Origin: Candidatus Ozemobacteraceae bacterium
Lineage (GTDB): Bacteria; Muiribacteriota; Ozemobacteria; Ozemobacterales; Ozemobacteraceae
Length of the DNA: 34,626 nucleotides
Direction of reading: 5' to 3'
Assembly (NCBI GenBank): GCA_035373905.1
Contig: DAOSOK010000047.1
Location: forward strand, 1 to 34,626
Each line of letters begins with the position of its first letter. Within the stretch, counting starts at the first letter, position 1. Shown one piece after another: positions 8,659 to 15,760 of the stretch. A program made the translations under genes and the position numbers. The notes below the pieces were generated by a model, which saw only the letters and a program-made list of their open reading frames with translations, had not been told where the DNA came from and searched no databases.

Positions 8659-9640
8659 GCCGGGTGCCCCGCCACAGACGCGGCTACAGTCAGCGGCGCC
8701 ATCGCAGAAGCCTCCGGCGATCCGCGTCGCCGGCCTTTCCAAGCGGTTCGGTCGCGTGAAGGCCGTCGACGAGATGGCGTTTTCCGTGCCGACCGGCTCG
8801 GTGTGCGGCTTTCTCGGCCCGAACGGCGCAGGCAAGACCACGACGCTCCGCATGCTGCTCGGCCTCGCCAGGCCCGACGACGGCGAGATGGAGCTTCTCG
8901 GCACCCCGATGCCGTCGGGCCGCGCCGAAACCCTCGAGAAAACGGGCTCCCTCGTCGAGAAGCCCTCGTTCATCGAGCAGTTCACCGGCTTCGAAAACCT
9001 CTGGTGGTTCGGCTCGCTGGCCGCGCCGCTCGCGAAGCAGCGCGTCGACGAGACACTCGAACTCGTCGGTCTCTCGGATGCTGCCCACAAGCCGTTCGGC
9101 ATCTACTCGACCGGCATGAAGCAGCGGCTGGGCGTCGCAGGCGCGATCCTCCACCACCCCGCCCTGCTCCTGCTCGACGAGCCGACCAACGGCATGGATC
9201 CCCAGGGCCGCGCCCAAATTCGAGACATAATAAGAAATATACACGACCGCGAGGGAACGACGATCTTCCTCTCGTCCCATCTCCTCGACGAGGTGCAGCG
9301 GCTCTGCGACTACGTCGTCATCGTCGACCACGGGAAGATGATCCGCCAGGGTTTCGTGGGAGAGCTGCTGAACGACGGCCACGAGACCTGGGAACTGCGT
9401 CTTCCGCCTCAAGAAGCCGCCAAAGCCGCCGATCTTCTGAAGGCCGTTTCCCATGTTTTCGGCGTGCAAAGCGCGCCGCGCGGGCTCGAGATCAACATCG
9501 CACACGGCACGTCCCACGAGATCAACCGCGCGCTGGTCGAAGCCGGCATCGCCGTCTCGGCGCTGATCCCACGCGAAGCCTCGCTTGAAGAGACGTTTCT
9601 CGCGCTCACCGATTCCGAACCGGGAGCAGACCGGTCATGA
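8636..9640 (+). CDS. ABC transporter ATP-binding protein
   Basis: A 334-aa cytoplasmic ATPase of the DrrA/CcmA-like class. Walker A is GPNGAGKTT (61-69), the signature is the variant STGMKQ (158-163) and Walker B is LLLLDEP (177-183), followed by the switch region SSH. The C-terminal 90 residues form the extra domain common in ABC-2 exporters. With the permease gene, which overlaps it by ATGA, it should form an exporter; the substrate is unknown. The first 25 residues are a Pro/Gln-rich extension, so the ATG three codons further in (8645) is an equal start candidate. The gene contains one sharply AT-rich patch (9225-9246) with three ATA codons. Confidence 0.93.
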   Translation: MNSMTPTEPGAPPQTRLQSAAPSQKPPAIRVAGLSKRFGRVKAVDEMAFSVPTGSVCGFLGPNGAGKTTTLRMLLGLARPDDGEMELLGTPMPSGRAETLEKTGSLVEKPSFIEQFTGFENLWWFGSLAAPLAKQRVDETLELVGLSDAAHKPFGIYSTGMKQRLGVAGAILHHPALLLLDEPTNGMDPQGRAQIRDIIRNIHDREGTTIFLSSHLLDEVQRLCDYVVIVDHGKMIRQGFVGELLNDGHETWELRLPPQEAAKAADLLKAVSHVFGVQSAPRGLEINIAHGTSHEINRALVEAGIAVSALIPREASLEETFLALTDSEPGADRS

Positions 9641-10518
9641 TGCGACGCATGCTCGTCCTGTTCGGCTTCGAACTGAAGAAGGTGCTCTCCCGGAAAAAGG
9701 CGTTCCTATTCCTGCTCGCGCTGAACGTCGTGCCGATCATCGCCAGCATCGGCGCCATGCTCGCGTATCTGAAGATGCGCAGCTTCGGCCTCGGCAGCAT
9801 CGAGTATTCGGTGCTCGTCGAGTTGGTGCAGGGCCTCTTCACCGCACACATGAAACTGTTCGCCTGGATCTCGCCGTTCTTCCTCGCCCTCGTCGTCGGC
9901 GACATCGTCTCGGGCGAGGCCGGCCGCGGTCATCTGAAAACGCTGCTGCTGACGCCCGTCGCCCGCTGGCAGGTGCTCCTCGCCAAGGGCGCCGCCGTCA
10001 TGGTGTTCCTGCTCATCGCCGTCGCGCTTGGCGGCCTGTTCCTGCAGCTCGACCTCTGGGTCGCCCACAACATGAGCCGCAGCGGCGCGGTCATCATGGA
10101 CGCCCGCGAATCCGGTGCGATCCTCGCCGACACCGCCACCGGCCTGCGCCTCCTCACGATCAGTTTCATGACGAACCTGACGATGGTGGCGTATTTCCTG
10201 CTGACCGCCCTCTTCTTCGAAACGCCTATCCTGATGGCGTTCTCGAGCCTCATCCTGCTGATGGCCATGCAGACCTACGTCATGATGGCCCCCTACATCG
10301 CGAAACTCGACGCCGTCTACGGACGCTGGGTGCCCTGGTGCTTCACCCGCCATATTTCCGAGTTGACGGACGTGAAGACGATCTACGGCGTGCTCGACCA
10401 GTCGCTGACGCTCTCGAGCAGCGTCATCCGGGAACCGCTCATCGGAAGCCTCGGCTGGGCCGCCGCATTTTTCGCCCTGGCGCTGCTCGTCTTCCACCGG
10501 CGCCAGATTCTCTCCTGA
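9637..10518 (+). CDS. ABC-2 type transporter permease
   Basis: A 293-aa membrane protein with six predicted helices in the ABC-2 layout: a cytoplasmic N-terminus (FELKKVLSRKKAF) leading into TM1, a long extracytoplasmic loop after TM1, then SGEAGRGHLKTLLLTPVARW, the coupling-helix segment typical of ABC-2 permeases. It is the membrane partner of the preceding ATPase; the overlap ATGA couples translation. Only one permease gene is present, so the complex would be a homodimer. Together they resemble bacitracin/lantibiotic-type or Nat-type exporters, but nothing shows the cargo. Nine nt separate it from mnmA. Confidence 0.9.
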   Translation: MMRRMLVLFGFELKKVLSRKKAFLFLLALNVVPIIASIGAMLAYLKMRSFGLGSIEYSVLVELVQGLFTAHMKLFAWISPFFLALVVGDIVSGEAGRGHLKTLLLTPVARWQVLLAKGAAVMVFLLIAVALGGLFLQLDLWVAHNMSRSGAVIMDARESGAILADTATGLRLLTISFMTNLTMVAYFLLTALFFETPILMAFSSLILLMAMQTYVMMAPYIAKLDAVYGRWVPWCFTRHISELTDVKTIYGVLDQSLTLSSSVIREPLIGSLGWAAAFFALALLVFHRRQILS

Positions 10519-10527
10519 CCGCCCGCC

Positions 10528-11634
10528 GTGAACGATCCGAAAGAGCGGGTGCTGGTCGCCCTGTCGGGCGGCGTCGATTCGTCGGTCACGGCGGCGCTCT
10601 TGAAGGAAGCGGGCCACGAGGTGTTCTCGGCGACGCTCAAGACCTTCTGCTATGCCGAGCGGGGCGGCGGCGCAAAGGCCTGCTGCGGGCTGGAAGGTCT
10701 CGCCGCGGCGCGGTCCGCGGCCGCTTTTCTCGGTATACCGCATACGATATTTGACGTCTCCGCGGCGTTCGAGCGCGACGTCATCGACGATTTCACGGCG
10801 GAATACGCGGCCGGCCGCACGCCCAATCCCTGCGTGCGCTGCAACGCGACGGTCAAGATCCCCTGGCTGCTCGAAAAAGCCCGCACGCTCGGCTGCACCG
10901 CCGTCGCGACGGGACATTACGCGCAGGTCAGGCCGGTCCCCGAAGGCGGCGTCGGCTTGTTCCGCGGCGCCGACACGGCGAAAGACCAGGCCTACTTTCT
11001 CTGGGAAATCCCCGCCCGCGTGCTTCCCCATCTCCGCCTCCCGCTCGGAGGCATGACCAAGCCCCAGGTGCGCGAACTTGCCAGACGTTTCGGTCTGTCG
11101 AACGCGGAAAAGCCGGAGTCCCAGGAAATCTGCTTCGTCCCGGAAGGCGACTACGTCGCGTTCCTGCGCGAGCGTCTTCCGGCCGACCACCCCGGATTTC
11201 GGCCTGGCCCCATCGTCGACACCGCCGGGAAGCGGCTCGGAACGCACGACGGGTATCTCAGCTTCACGATCGGTCAGCGCAAGGGGCTCGGCGGCGGCCA
11301 CGGCCGGCGTCTTTTCGTCGTCGCGATCGATCCGACGACCCGCACCGTCGTTGCGGGCGAAGGCCCCGACATCGAGGGGCGCATGCTGCGCATCGAACGC
11401 GTGAACCTCCTGGCGACGTCACCGCTCGTTCCGGGCACGGCCGTTTCGGTCCAGATCCGTCACCGGGCAAAAGCCTTGCCGGCCCGCATCGTCAGCGTTT
11501 GCGACACCGGATCGATCCTGATCGAACTGGTTGAAACCGCCCGCTCGATCACGCCCGGCCAGTCCGGCGTCTTGTTCGACGGCGACCGCCTCATCGCGGG
11601 CGGGCGTATCGCGGGGCCCGTCATACATATCTAA
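10528..11634 (+). CDS. mnmA: tRNA-specific 2-thiouridylase MnmA
   Basis: A 368-aa enzyme that thiolates U34 of tRNA(Lys), tRNA(Glu) and tRNA(Gln) at position 2. The ATP-pyrophosphatase P-loop SGGVDSS is at 13-19. The catalytic cysteine lies in GRTPNPCVRCN (Cys102, with Cys105), the second cysteine in SQEICFVPEGDY (Cys202), and ATGHYA and KDQAYFLW are also present. A CCGLE segment at 52-56 is shared with many non-proteobacterial MnmA proteins. Length is normal. The start codon is GTG without a visible Shine-Dalgarno, 9 nt after the permease stop; coupling to the upstream gene may supply initiation. It is the last gene of the run and faces a convergent gene 30 nt away. Confidence 0.96.
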   Translation: MNDPKERVLVALSGGVDSSVTAALLKEAGHEVFSATLKTFCYAERGGGAKACCGLEGLAAARSAAAFLGIPHTIFDVSAAFERDVIDDFTAEYAAGRTPNPCVRCNATVKIPWLLEKARTLGCTAVATGHYAQVRPVPEGGVGLFRGADTAKDQAYFLWEIPARVLPHLRLPLGGMTKPQVRELARRFGLSNAEKPESQEICFVPEGDYVAFLRERLPADHPGFRPGPIVDTAGKRLGTHDGYLSFTIGQRKGLGGGHGRRLFVVAIDPTTRTVVAGEGPDIEGRMLRIERVNLLATSPLVPGTAVSVQIRHRAKALPARIVSVCDTGSILIELVETARSITPGQSGVLFDGDRLIAGGRIAGPVIHI

Positions 11635-11664
11635 CGATATTGTTCCAACGGGCACGCGCCGGGA

Positions 11665-12327
11665 TCAGCCGGCCGTTTCCGGGCAAAAGGCTTTTTTGAC
11701 GTTGATGGCCTTCATGATCAGCGCCGGGGCATTGACCGGTTCGATCAGGTTGCCGGGATTGAATAGAATGGTGTCTCCCCGCGCTTCGACCTGCATGCTT
11801 TCCTCTCCGAACTGCATGAACAAGTTCCGGATGCGCATATCGAAAAGCTGACGCACGGCCTGTTCCGATTCACCCTGCAGCACGAACGTTTTCGAAAAAG
11901 TCGGGTCTTCGTCGAAGTTGATATCCTGCCCGCCGAACAGTTTGCCGAGGAAATCGAAGAACGCATTTTCTCGCCGGATGAAAAAATGCGGCAGCGACAG
12001 GTTTTTCGACTTGATGATACACAGCGTCTGTGTGTGAGTATGGGAATTCTTGCCAGAACCGGTCCGGTAACTGTAATCGAGCGTCCGCACCTCGTCGTTT
12101 TCGCTTCTTCCGATCAGGACGTTGTATGTCCTGCGATTACGGCCGATGTTGAAGATCTTGAAGCGACCAAAACGCTCTTCGGAATTGTCCGCCTCGAGGA
12201 ACTGGAAGTTCATTTTCTGAGCCGCCTGTTGCCAGGCTTCTTTTCGCTTTCGAGCCTGGACGAGGCTTATAACGATCATCAGAACGAAAATGAGGATGAA
12301 TCCGACGACGAACAACGCGCTTTCCAT
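11665..12327 (-). CDS. Single-pass membrane protein of unknown function (DUF3137-like)
   Basis: A 220-aa protein with one N-terminal transmembrane helix (residues 4-23) followed by a positively charged stretch (QARKRKEAW), so the bulk should face the cytoplasm. The soluble part has alternating beta strands, including GRFKIFNIGRNRRTYNVLIG, and an FSKTFVLQGESEQAVRQLF segment that resembles DUF3137-type proteins; this match is by eye only. A good ribosome site, GGGAGG, lies 5 nt before the ATG. It is convergent with mnmA. No neighbour suggests a role. Confidence 0.75.
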   Translation of the reverse strand: MESALFVVGFILIFVLMIVISLVQARKRKEAWQQAAQKMNFQFLEADNSEERFGRFKIFNIGRNRRTYNVLIGRSENDEVRTLDYSYRTGSGKNSHTHTQTLCIIKSKNLSLPHFFIRRENAFFDFLGKLFGGQDINFDEDPTFSKTFVLQGESEQAVRQLFDMRIRNLFMQFGEESMQVEARGDTILFNPGNLIEPVNAPALIMKAINVKKAFCPETAG

Positions 12328-12662
12328 GGTTTCCTCCCGCAGCGTTCGAGATGTCTCTCATATCTATTTTAGCATCACTTCCGCGAGAAACACCAACCCC
12401 ACCCCGGCGTTCCCATCGTTTTCTGCGCAACAAAAGACCATTGAGCGTTCCCGTTCGTGCCGAACCTGTCGAATCTCGAAAGCCTCTCCCCCGTTGGCGG
12501 ACTCAGGTCGAACGAATTATATATATAATTATATGTTATATATATTCACTATTTCCGGAGACCTCGGATGACTCAGGTTCTTCAAATATGCCTCGCCGGA
12601 ACACATCTGAAACGCGAGCGCCCGCCGGCGTATCCGGCGGGCGCATGAATATGATACGATAT
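12328..12662. other. Intergenic region with AT-rich block, repeat relic and hairpin
   Basis: This 335-nt gap has no credible gene. It holds a diverged half-copy of the GTTCGTGC...CTGTCGAA repeat (12452-12479), a very AT-rich run of TATATA steps around 12519-12548, and the perfect hairpin at 12618-12644. The AT block could be a promoter or bending region for the membrane protein gene to its left, but no convincing -35/-10 pair stands out. Confidence 0.6.
12618..12644 (-). terminator. Hairpin terminator after the H1-like/HTH gene
   Basis: Perfect 11-bp stem GCGCCCGCCGG / CCGGCGGGCGC with a 5-nt loop, 18 nt beyond the stop codon of the minus-strand gene. The tail on the minus strand is only moderately T-rich (TCGCGTTTC), so termination may be partial or bidirectional. 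Confidence 0.6.
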
Positions 12663-13808
12663 TTATTTTCTGGCGGCGATCAGGCGCATCGGGATCTTTT
12701 TATCGGCGGGCCAGAGATTGATGCGCAGGATCTGTTTGCCGGGGGTGATGCATCCCGCGTGGCCGCCGAAAAAGCACGGGTCTTCTGCGGGAGCGATCAG
12801 TTCGAGGAGTTTCGCGCCGCCCAGTTCGCGCCACCGGCCTTCGAGAGTGATCTCGAGCCTGTTCGCAATGATCGTGACGGGAATACCTCCCTGTTTGCCC
12901 CCCGGCTTGCCGATCGTAAGCGTCTCGATCGGCTCGGCAAGGCGGATATCTTCAGGCGTCATCTCGACGCCGAGGATATCGAAGGTTCCGCACATATCAA
13001 CAGGTATATTTTTGAATCGCTTCACCGGCGAGTGTCGACGCACGTAGGTTCGGAGCCCGGCCCAGGGGGCAATGGCCTCGTCGCCGCCGCGCGCCGGGAG
13101 CTTCCGCTTTGCGGCGGCCTTTTCGGCGTTCGAGATGTGTTCCGCATGATCGACGCGGACGAGATTGCGGCGGCCGCGGCTCCAGGAGGTGACGGTATCG
13201 TACGAGACGCCGCAGAAAATCGCGAACTCGGCCTGGGTCATTCCCCATGTGCTCATGAACCCGCGTATTCGCTCGACCGGCCACGGCTTCGGGAGCCAGC
13301 TGCCGTCGATGATCCGTTTCCGCCGGGCTATCGCGTGCGCGTTCGACAATTCACGTCGCCCTCGTTTGGGCTCCTTTTTTTTTGGAGAAGGACGTTTCGC
13401 AGCTTTCTTTCCCGCCGACTTTGATTTTTTCGCGGCGGCCTTCTTCGGGGCAGCCTTCTTCGGGGCGGCCTTCTTCGCGGCGGCTTTCTTCGGGGCCACC
13501 TTCTTCGGGGCCACCTTTTTGGCGACGACGCTCTTGAGTGCCAGTTTTTTCGAAGCCGCCGTTTTCGCGACGACCTTCTTCGTCGCCAGCTTGCCCCTGG
13601 AGGCTTTTTTCGGGGCGATCGCCTTCGCGGCGGGCTTTTTCGCGGGGGCCTTCGCGGGCGCCGCCTTCTTCGGGGCGGGAGCACCCTTCGTCAGGCTCTT
13701 CTTCGGAGCGGCCGCAGCCGGCTTCTTCGCTTTCGCCACGACGGTCTTCTTCGCAGACACGGCCTTGGCAGGGACGGAACCAGTTCGCTTCGGGGCTGTT
13801 TTGTTCAT
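12663..13808 (-). CDS. Histone H1-like Lys/Ala tail fused to HTH DNA-binding domain
   Basis: A 381-aa basic protein. Residues 1-150 are a low-complexity tail of KKAAPKK/AKKVAPKK repeats like eukaryotic H1 and bacterial AlgP/Hc1-type proteins, expected to coat DNA without sequence preference. Residues about 179-224 carry an XRE-like helix-turn-helix (MTQAEFAIFCGVSYDTVTSWSRGRR). The last 130 residues are a beta-rich domain I do not recognise. I put the start at the ATG at 13808 because AAGGAA lies 10 nt upstream; an in-frame ATG 16 codons earlier has no such site and lies inside the promoter. The combination suggests a nucleoid-associated regulator able to find a specific site. The operator-like palindrome on its own promoter fits autoregulation. 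Confidence 0.8.
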   Translation of the reverse strand: MNKTAPKRTGSVPAKAVSAKKTVVAKAKKPAAAAPKKSLTKGAPAPKKAAPAKAPAKKPAAKAIAPKKASRGKLATKKVVAKTAASKKLALKSVVAKKVAPKKVAPKKAAAKKAAPKKAAPKKAAAKKSKSAGKKAAKRPSPKKKEPKRGRRELSNAHAIARRKRIIDGSWLPKPWPVERIRGFMSTWGMTQAEFAIFCGVSYDTVTSWSRGRRNLVRVDHAEHISNAEKAAAKRKLPARGGDEAIAPWAGLRTYVRRHSPVKRFKNIPVDMCGTFDILGVEMTPEDIRLAEPIETLTIGKPGGKQGGIPVTIIANRLEITLEGRWRELGGAKLLELIAPAEDPCFFGGHAGCITPGKQILRINLWPADKKIPMRLIAARK

Positions 13809-13829
13809 CTTCACGAGCTTCCTTTGGGT

Positions 13830-13869
13830 AGGATAAAAATATCCTATTACATGCATAAAAACCCGTCAA
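13830..13869 (-). promoter_or_regulatory. Promoter with overlapping palindromic operator
   Basis: On the minus strand: TTGACG (13869-13864), 17-nt spacer, TAGGAT (13846-13841). The perfect inverted repeat AGGATA-AAAA-TATCCT (13830-13845) covers most of the -10 box and the start region. A repressor bound there would block RNA polymerase; the HTH protein encoded just downstream is the obvious candidate. Confidence 0.6.
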
Positions 13870-14184
13870 GAGAAAATACTGGACTCATCAATTTCCTGGT
13901 ATGATTTCGTCCCTCGAGACAACCGCTTTCCGGCTCCAGTCGACCATACACGTATATATAACATTATAATATCGAGTCCTGCCTTCAGGAAAACTATCGG
14001 CCTGGGCTGCTGGATCGAAGAGCGAACGCTGAAAGCTATCGGCGTTCGCCCGTCACAAAACGACTTTTTTTGCCGCCTTCAAGAAATATATACACTGCTA
14101 TTATATACCAGGGCCAGATACTCGCTTGTCTCGCCTGTTTCCAAACAACGCCTTCAACCTATTCGTATTCCGTCGAAAAACAAA
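13870..14184. other. Intergenic region; possible small RNA on the plus strand
   Basis: No credible protein gene. On the plus strand a TATAAT (13965-13970) is followed by a short hairpin (CCTG-CCTT-CAGG), then an 8-bp stem GCGAACGC (14022-14029) / GCGTTCGC (14042-14049) and a run of seven T (14065-14071). The word CTATCGG occurs twice (14000 and 14037 areas). This could encode an RNA of about 95 nt, but the -35 is weak and the T-run is 15 nt beyond the stem. Two further TATATA-rich patches flank it. Confidence 0.3.
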
Positions 14185-14204
14185 CCCCCGGGTTTCCCCG
14201 GGGG
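14185..14204 (-). terminator. Rho-independent terminator of the first clostripain gene
   Basis: 8-bp stem CCCCCGGG / CCCGGGGG with loop TTTC. On the minus strand the stem is followed by GTTTGTTTTT. It lies 25 nt beyond the clostripain stop codon and is a classic intrinsic terminator. Confidence 0.85.
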
Positions 14205-14228
14205 CCGTTGTCGAACGGTCGGTGAAAC

Positions 14229-15587
14229 TTATTTGCTCTTCAGCTCGCTGACCAGGTTCTTCACGAGATCCTGCAGGGAAGCCGGAGCGTTCTTCTCGGC
14301 GAAGACCGAGAAGTTGAGCTTGGCGATCAGGTCGGCGGACACTTCGCGGTTGTTCTCGTTGGCGGTCCGGACATACTCCATCAGGCTGGAAATGTCGCCG
14401 TTCTCGATGTCAGCAACGATCTTCTTGGCGGTGGTCTTCTTGAAGAAATCCTGGACCATCTCGTCCCACATGGTGTCCTTGGCATACGCCAGTTCGAGGT
14501 AATCCTTGGAGAAACTGTAGGAGCTGGTCGGGAAGAACACGGCCAGGCCCTTGGCGTTCTTCATTGTGGCGCCGTTGGTGCCATTCGCAAGGACGACGTC
14601 GTTCAGGGCGGCTTCGAGCTTGTTCGCGGCGGTCAGGAACGCCTCGTCCTTGATGGTGGTCTTCAGGAGGGCGACGAGGTGAGGCATATCGATGTTGGTG
14701 CGATAGTAGAACTTCTGGACCTTGGCGAGGGCGTCCTTGAACTGGGGGCCGAAGGAGCCGGCGATCGAGGCCTTGGCGAAGCCGTTGATGGCGTCGATGG
14801 CGGCATCGAACTTGCTCATATCGAGAGCCGACTGGGTGGAGGCACTGTAACCCTGGCTGCCGTTATTATAGGAGGCGGTATAGGCGGCGACCCAGTTTTT
14901 GCAGAACTCGGCCGGGGTCGAATCCTTCTTGAGGGTGGCGAGGATACCGTCGTAGGGATAGCCGGCGCCCGGCTCGGTCTCTTCGGAGGCGACGAGATAA
15001 TCGATGTCGCCCTTCATGGCGTAGGCCACTTCGACCATCTGCATGAGGCAGGCGTCGAAGGCGAAAATGTCGAGGTTGCGGCCGAGGGCGTTCTTGATGT
15101 CGGCAGTGACGAGGCTCAACTGGGCGGTCGTGATGTGGTTGCCGGTCGAATCGTCATAGGAGATGCCCTTCATGATGTTGTCACCGGGCTTGTTCTTCCA
15201 GCCGGAGCCGTGGTTCCAGACGATCAGCGCATAATGCTTCGCCGGATACTGGGCGATCATGTCCTTGGCGAACTGGGCGAGAAGCTTGTAATCGCCCATG
15301 TCGAGTTCGCCCATTTCCTTGATGGGGGTGACTTTGCCCTTCTCGATGTAGTTGAGAGTGGCGGGCCCCTTCTCGCGATCGATGAGGCTGACGATGTTGA
15401 GCCAGTCGTTCGAACCGATCTTGGCCATCTCGTCCTGGTCCTGGACGCCGAAGCTGTCCAGGTTATTGTCAGCGTTCAGGAAGACCATCCAGGTCCATTC
15501 CTTCTCGGCGCGGGGCGCTGCGCTGACGGGGGCAACACAAAAAGCCACAAAAAGGGCGACGGCCAGGATACTGATTACACGCTTCAT
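14229..15587 (-). CDS. Clostripain family (C11) exported cysteine peptidase
   Basis: A 452-aa protein with a clear signal peptide (MKRVISILAVALFVAF, cleavage near APVSA-AP). The C11 catalytic pair is visible: His126 in WNHGSGW and Cys180 in FDACLMQMVEVAY, the arrangement of clostripain, gingipain-like and caspase-like peptidases. Clostripain cuts after Arg; specificity here is not proven. An acidic N-terminal strand (FLNADNNLD) is typical. The C-terminal 90 residues are helical and lack an obvious sorting signal. A strong AAGGAG precedes the ATG, and a consensus promoter lies at 15643-15671. It is a tandem paralogue of the next gene, sharing long identical segments such as KIGSNDWLNIV and GELDMGDYKL. 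Confidence 0.92.
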   Translation of the reverse strand: MKRVISILAVALFVAFCVAPVSAAPRAEKEWTWMVFLNADNNLDSFGVQDQDEMAKIGSNDWLNIVSLIDREKGPATLNYIEKGKVTPIKEMGELDMGDYKLLAQFAKDMIAQYPAKHYALIVWNHGSGWKNKPGDNIMKGISYDDSTGNHITTAQLSLVTADIKNALGRNLDIFAFDACLMQMVEVAYAMKGDIDYLVASEETEPGAGYPYDGILATLKKDSTPAEFCKNWVAAYTASYNNGSQGYSASTQSALDMSKFDAAIDAINGFAKASIAGSFGPQFKDALAKVQKFYYRTNIDMPHLVALLKTTIKDEAFLTAANKLEAALNDVVLANGTNGATMKNAKGLAVFFPTSSYSFSKDYLELAYAKDTMWDEMVQDFFKKTTAKKIVADIENGDISSLMEYVRTANENNREVSADLIAKLNFSVFAEKNAPASLQDLVKNLVSELKSK

Positions 15588-15642
15588 CTCTTACTCCTTA
15601 CTTATATACTTATACACCTTATACTCAGGGCCGGATTCTCTT

Positions 15643-15671
15643 ATTATAGAAGCAGCAAGGTACCCTGTCAA
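15643..15671 (-). promoter_or_regulatory. Perfect consensus sigma70 promoter of the first clostripain gene
   Basis: On the minus strand TTGACA (15671-15666), spacer of exactly 17 nt, TATAAT (15648-15643). Transcription should start near 15636, leaving a roughly 50-nt leader with AAGGAG. Such an exact match predicts strong, largely unregulated expression. Confidence 0.85.
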
Positions 15672-15717
15672 GGCCCTGCTTTTTCTCTGAGGCAGTTTCC
15701 AAAGAGACAGGCGCCGA

Positions 15718-15745
15718 CCGGAGCCGACGCCTGTTTTTTTATACC
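15718..15745 (-). terminator. Hairpin between the two clostripain genes
   Basis: On the minus strand ACAGGCGTCGGC pairs with GGTCGGCGCCTGT (12 pairs including G-U wobbles, 4-nt loop), 15 nt past the stop of the second clostripain gene. The minus-strand tail is CTCTTTGG. A run of seven T on the plus side makes it look bidirectional, although on that strand the wobbles become mismatches. Confidence 0.6.
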
Positions 15746-15760
15746 GTACCGTTTTCTATA

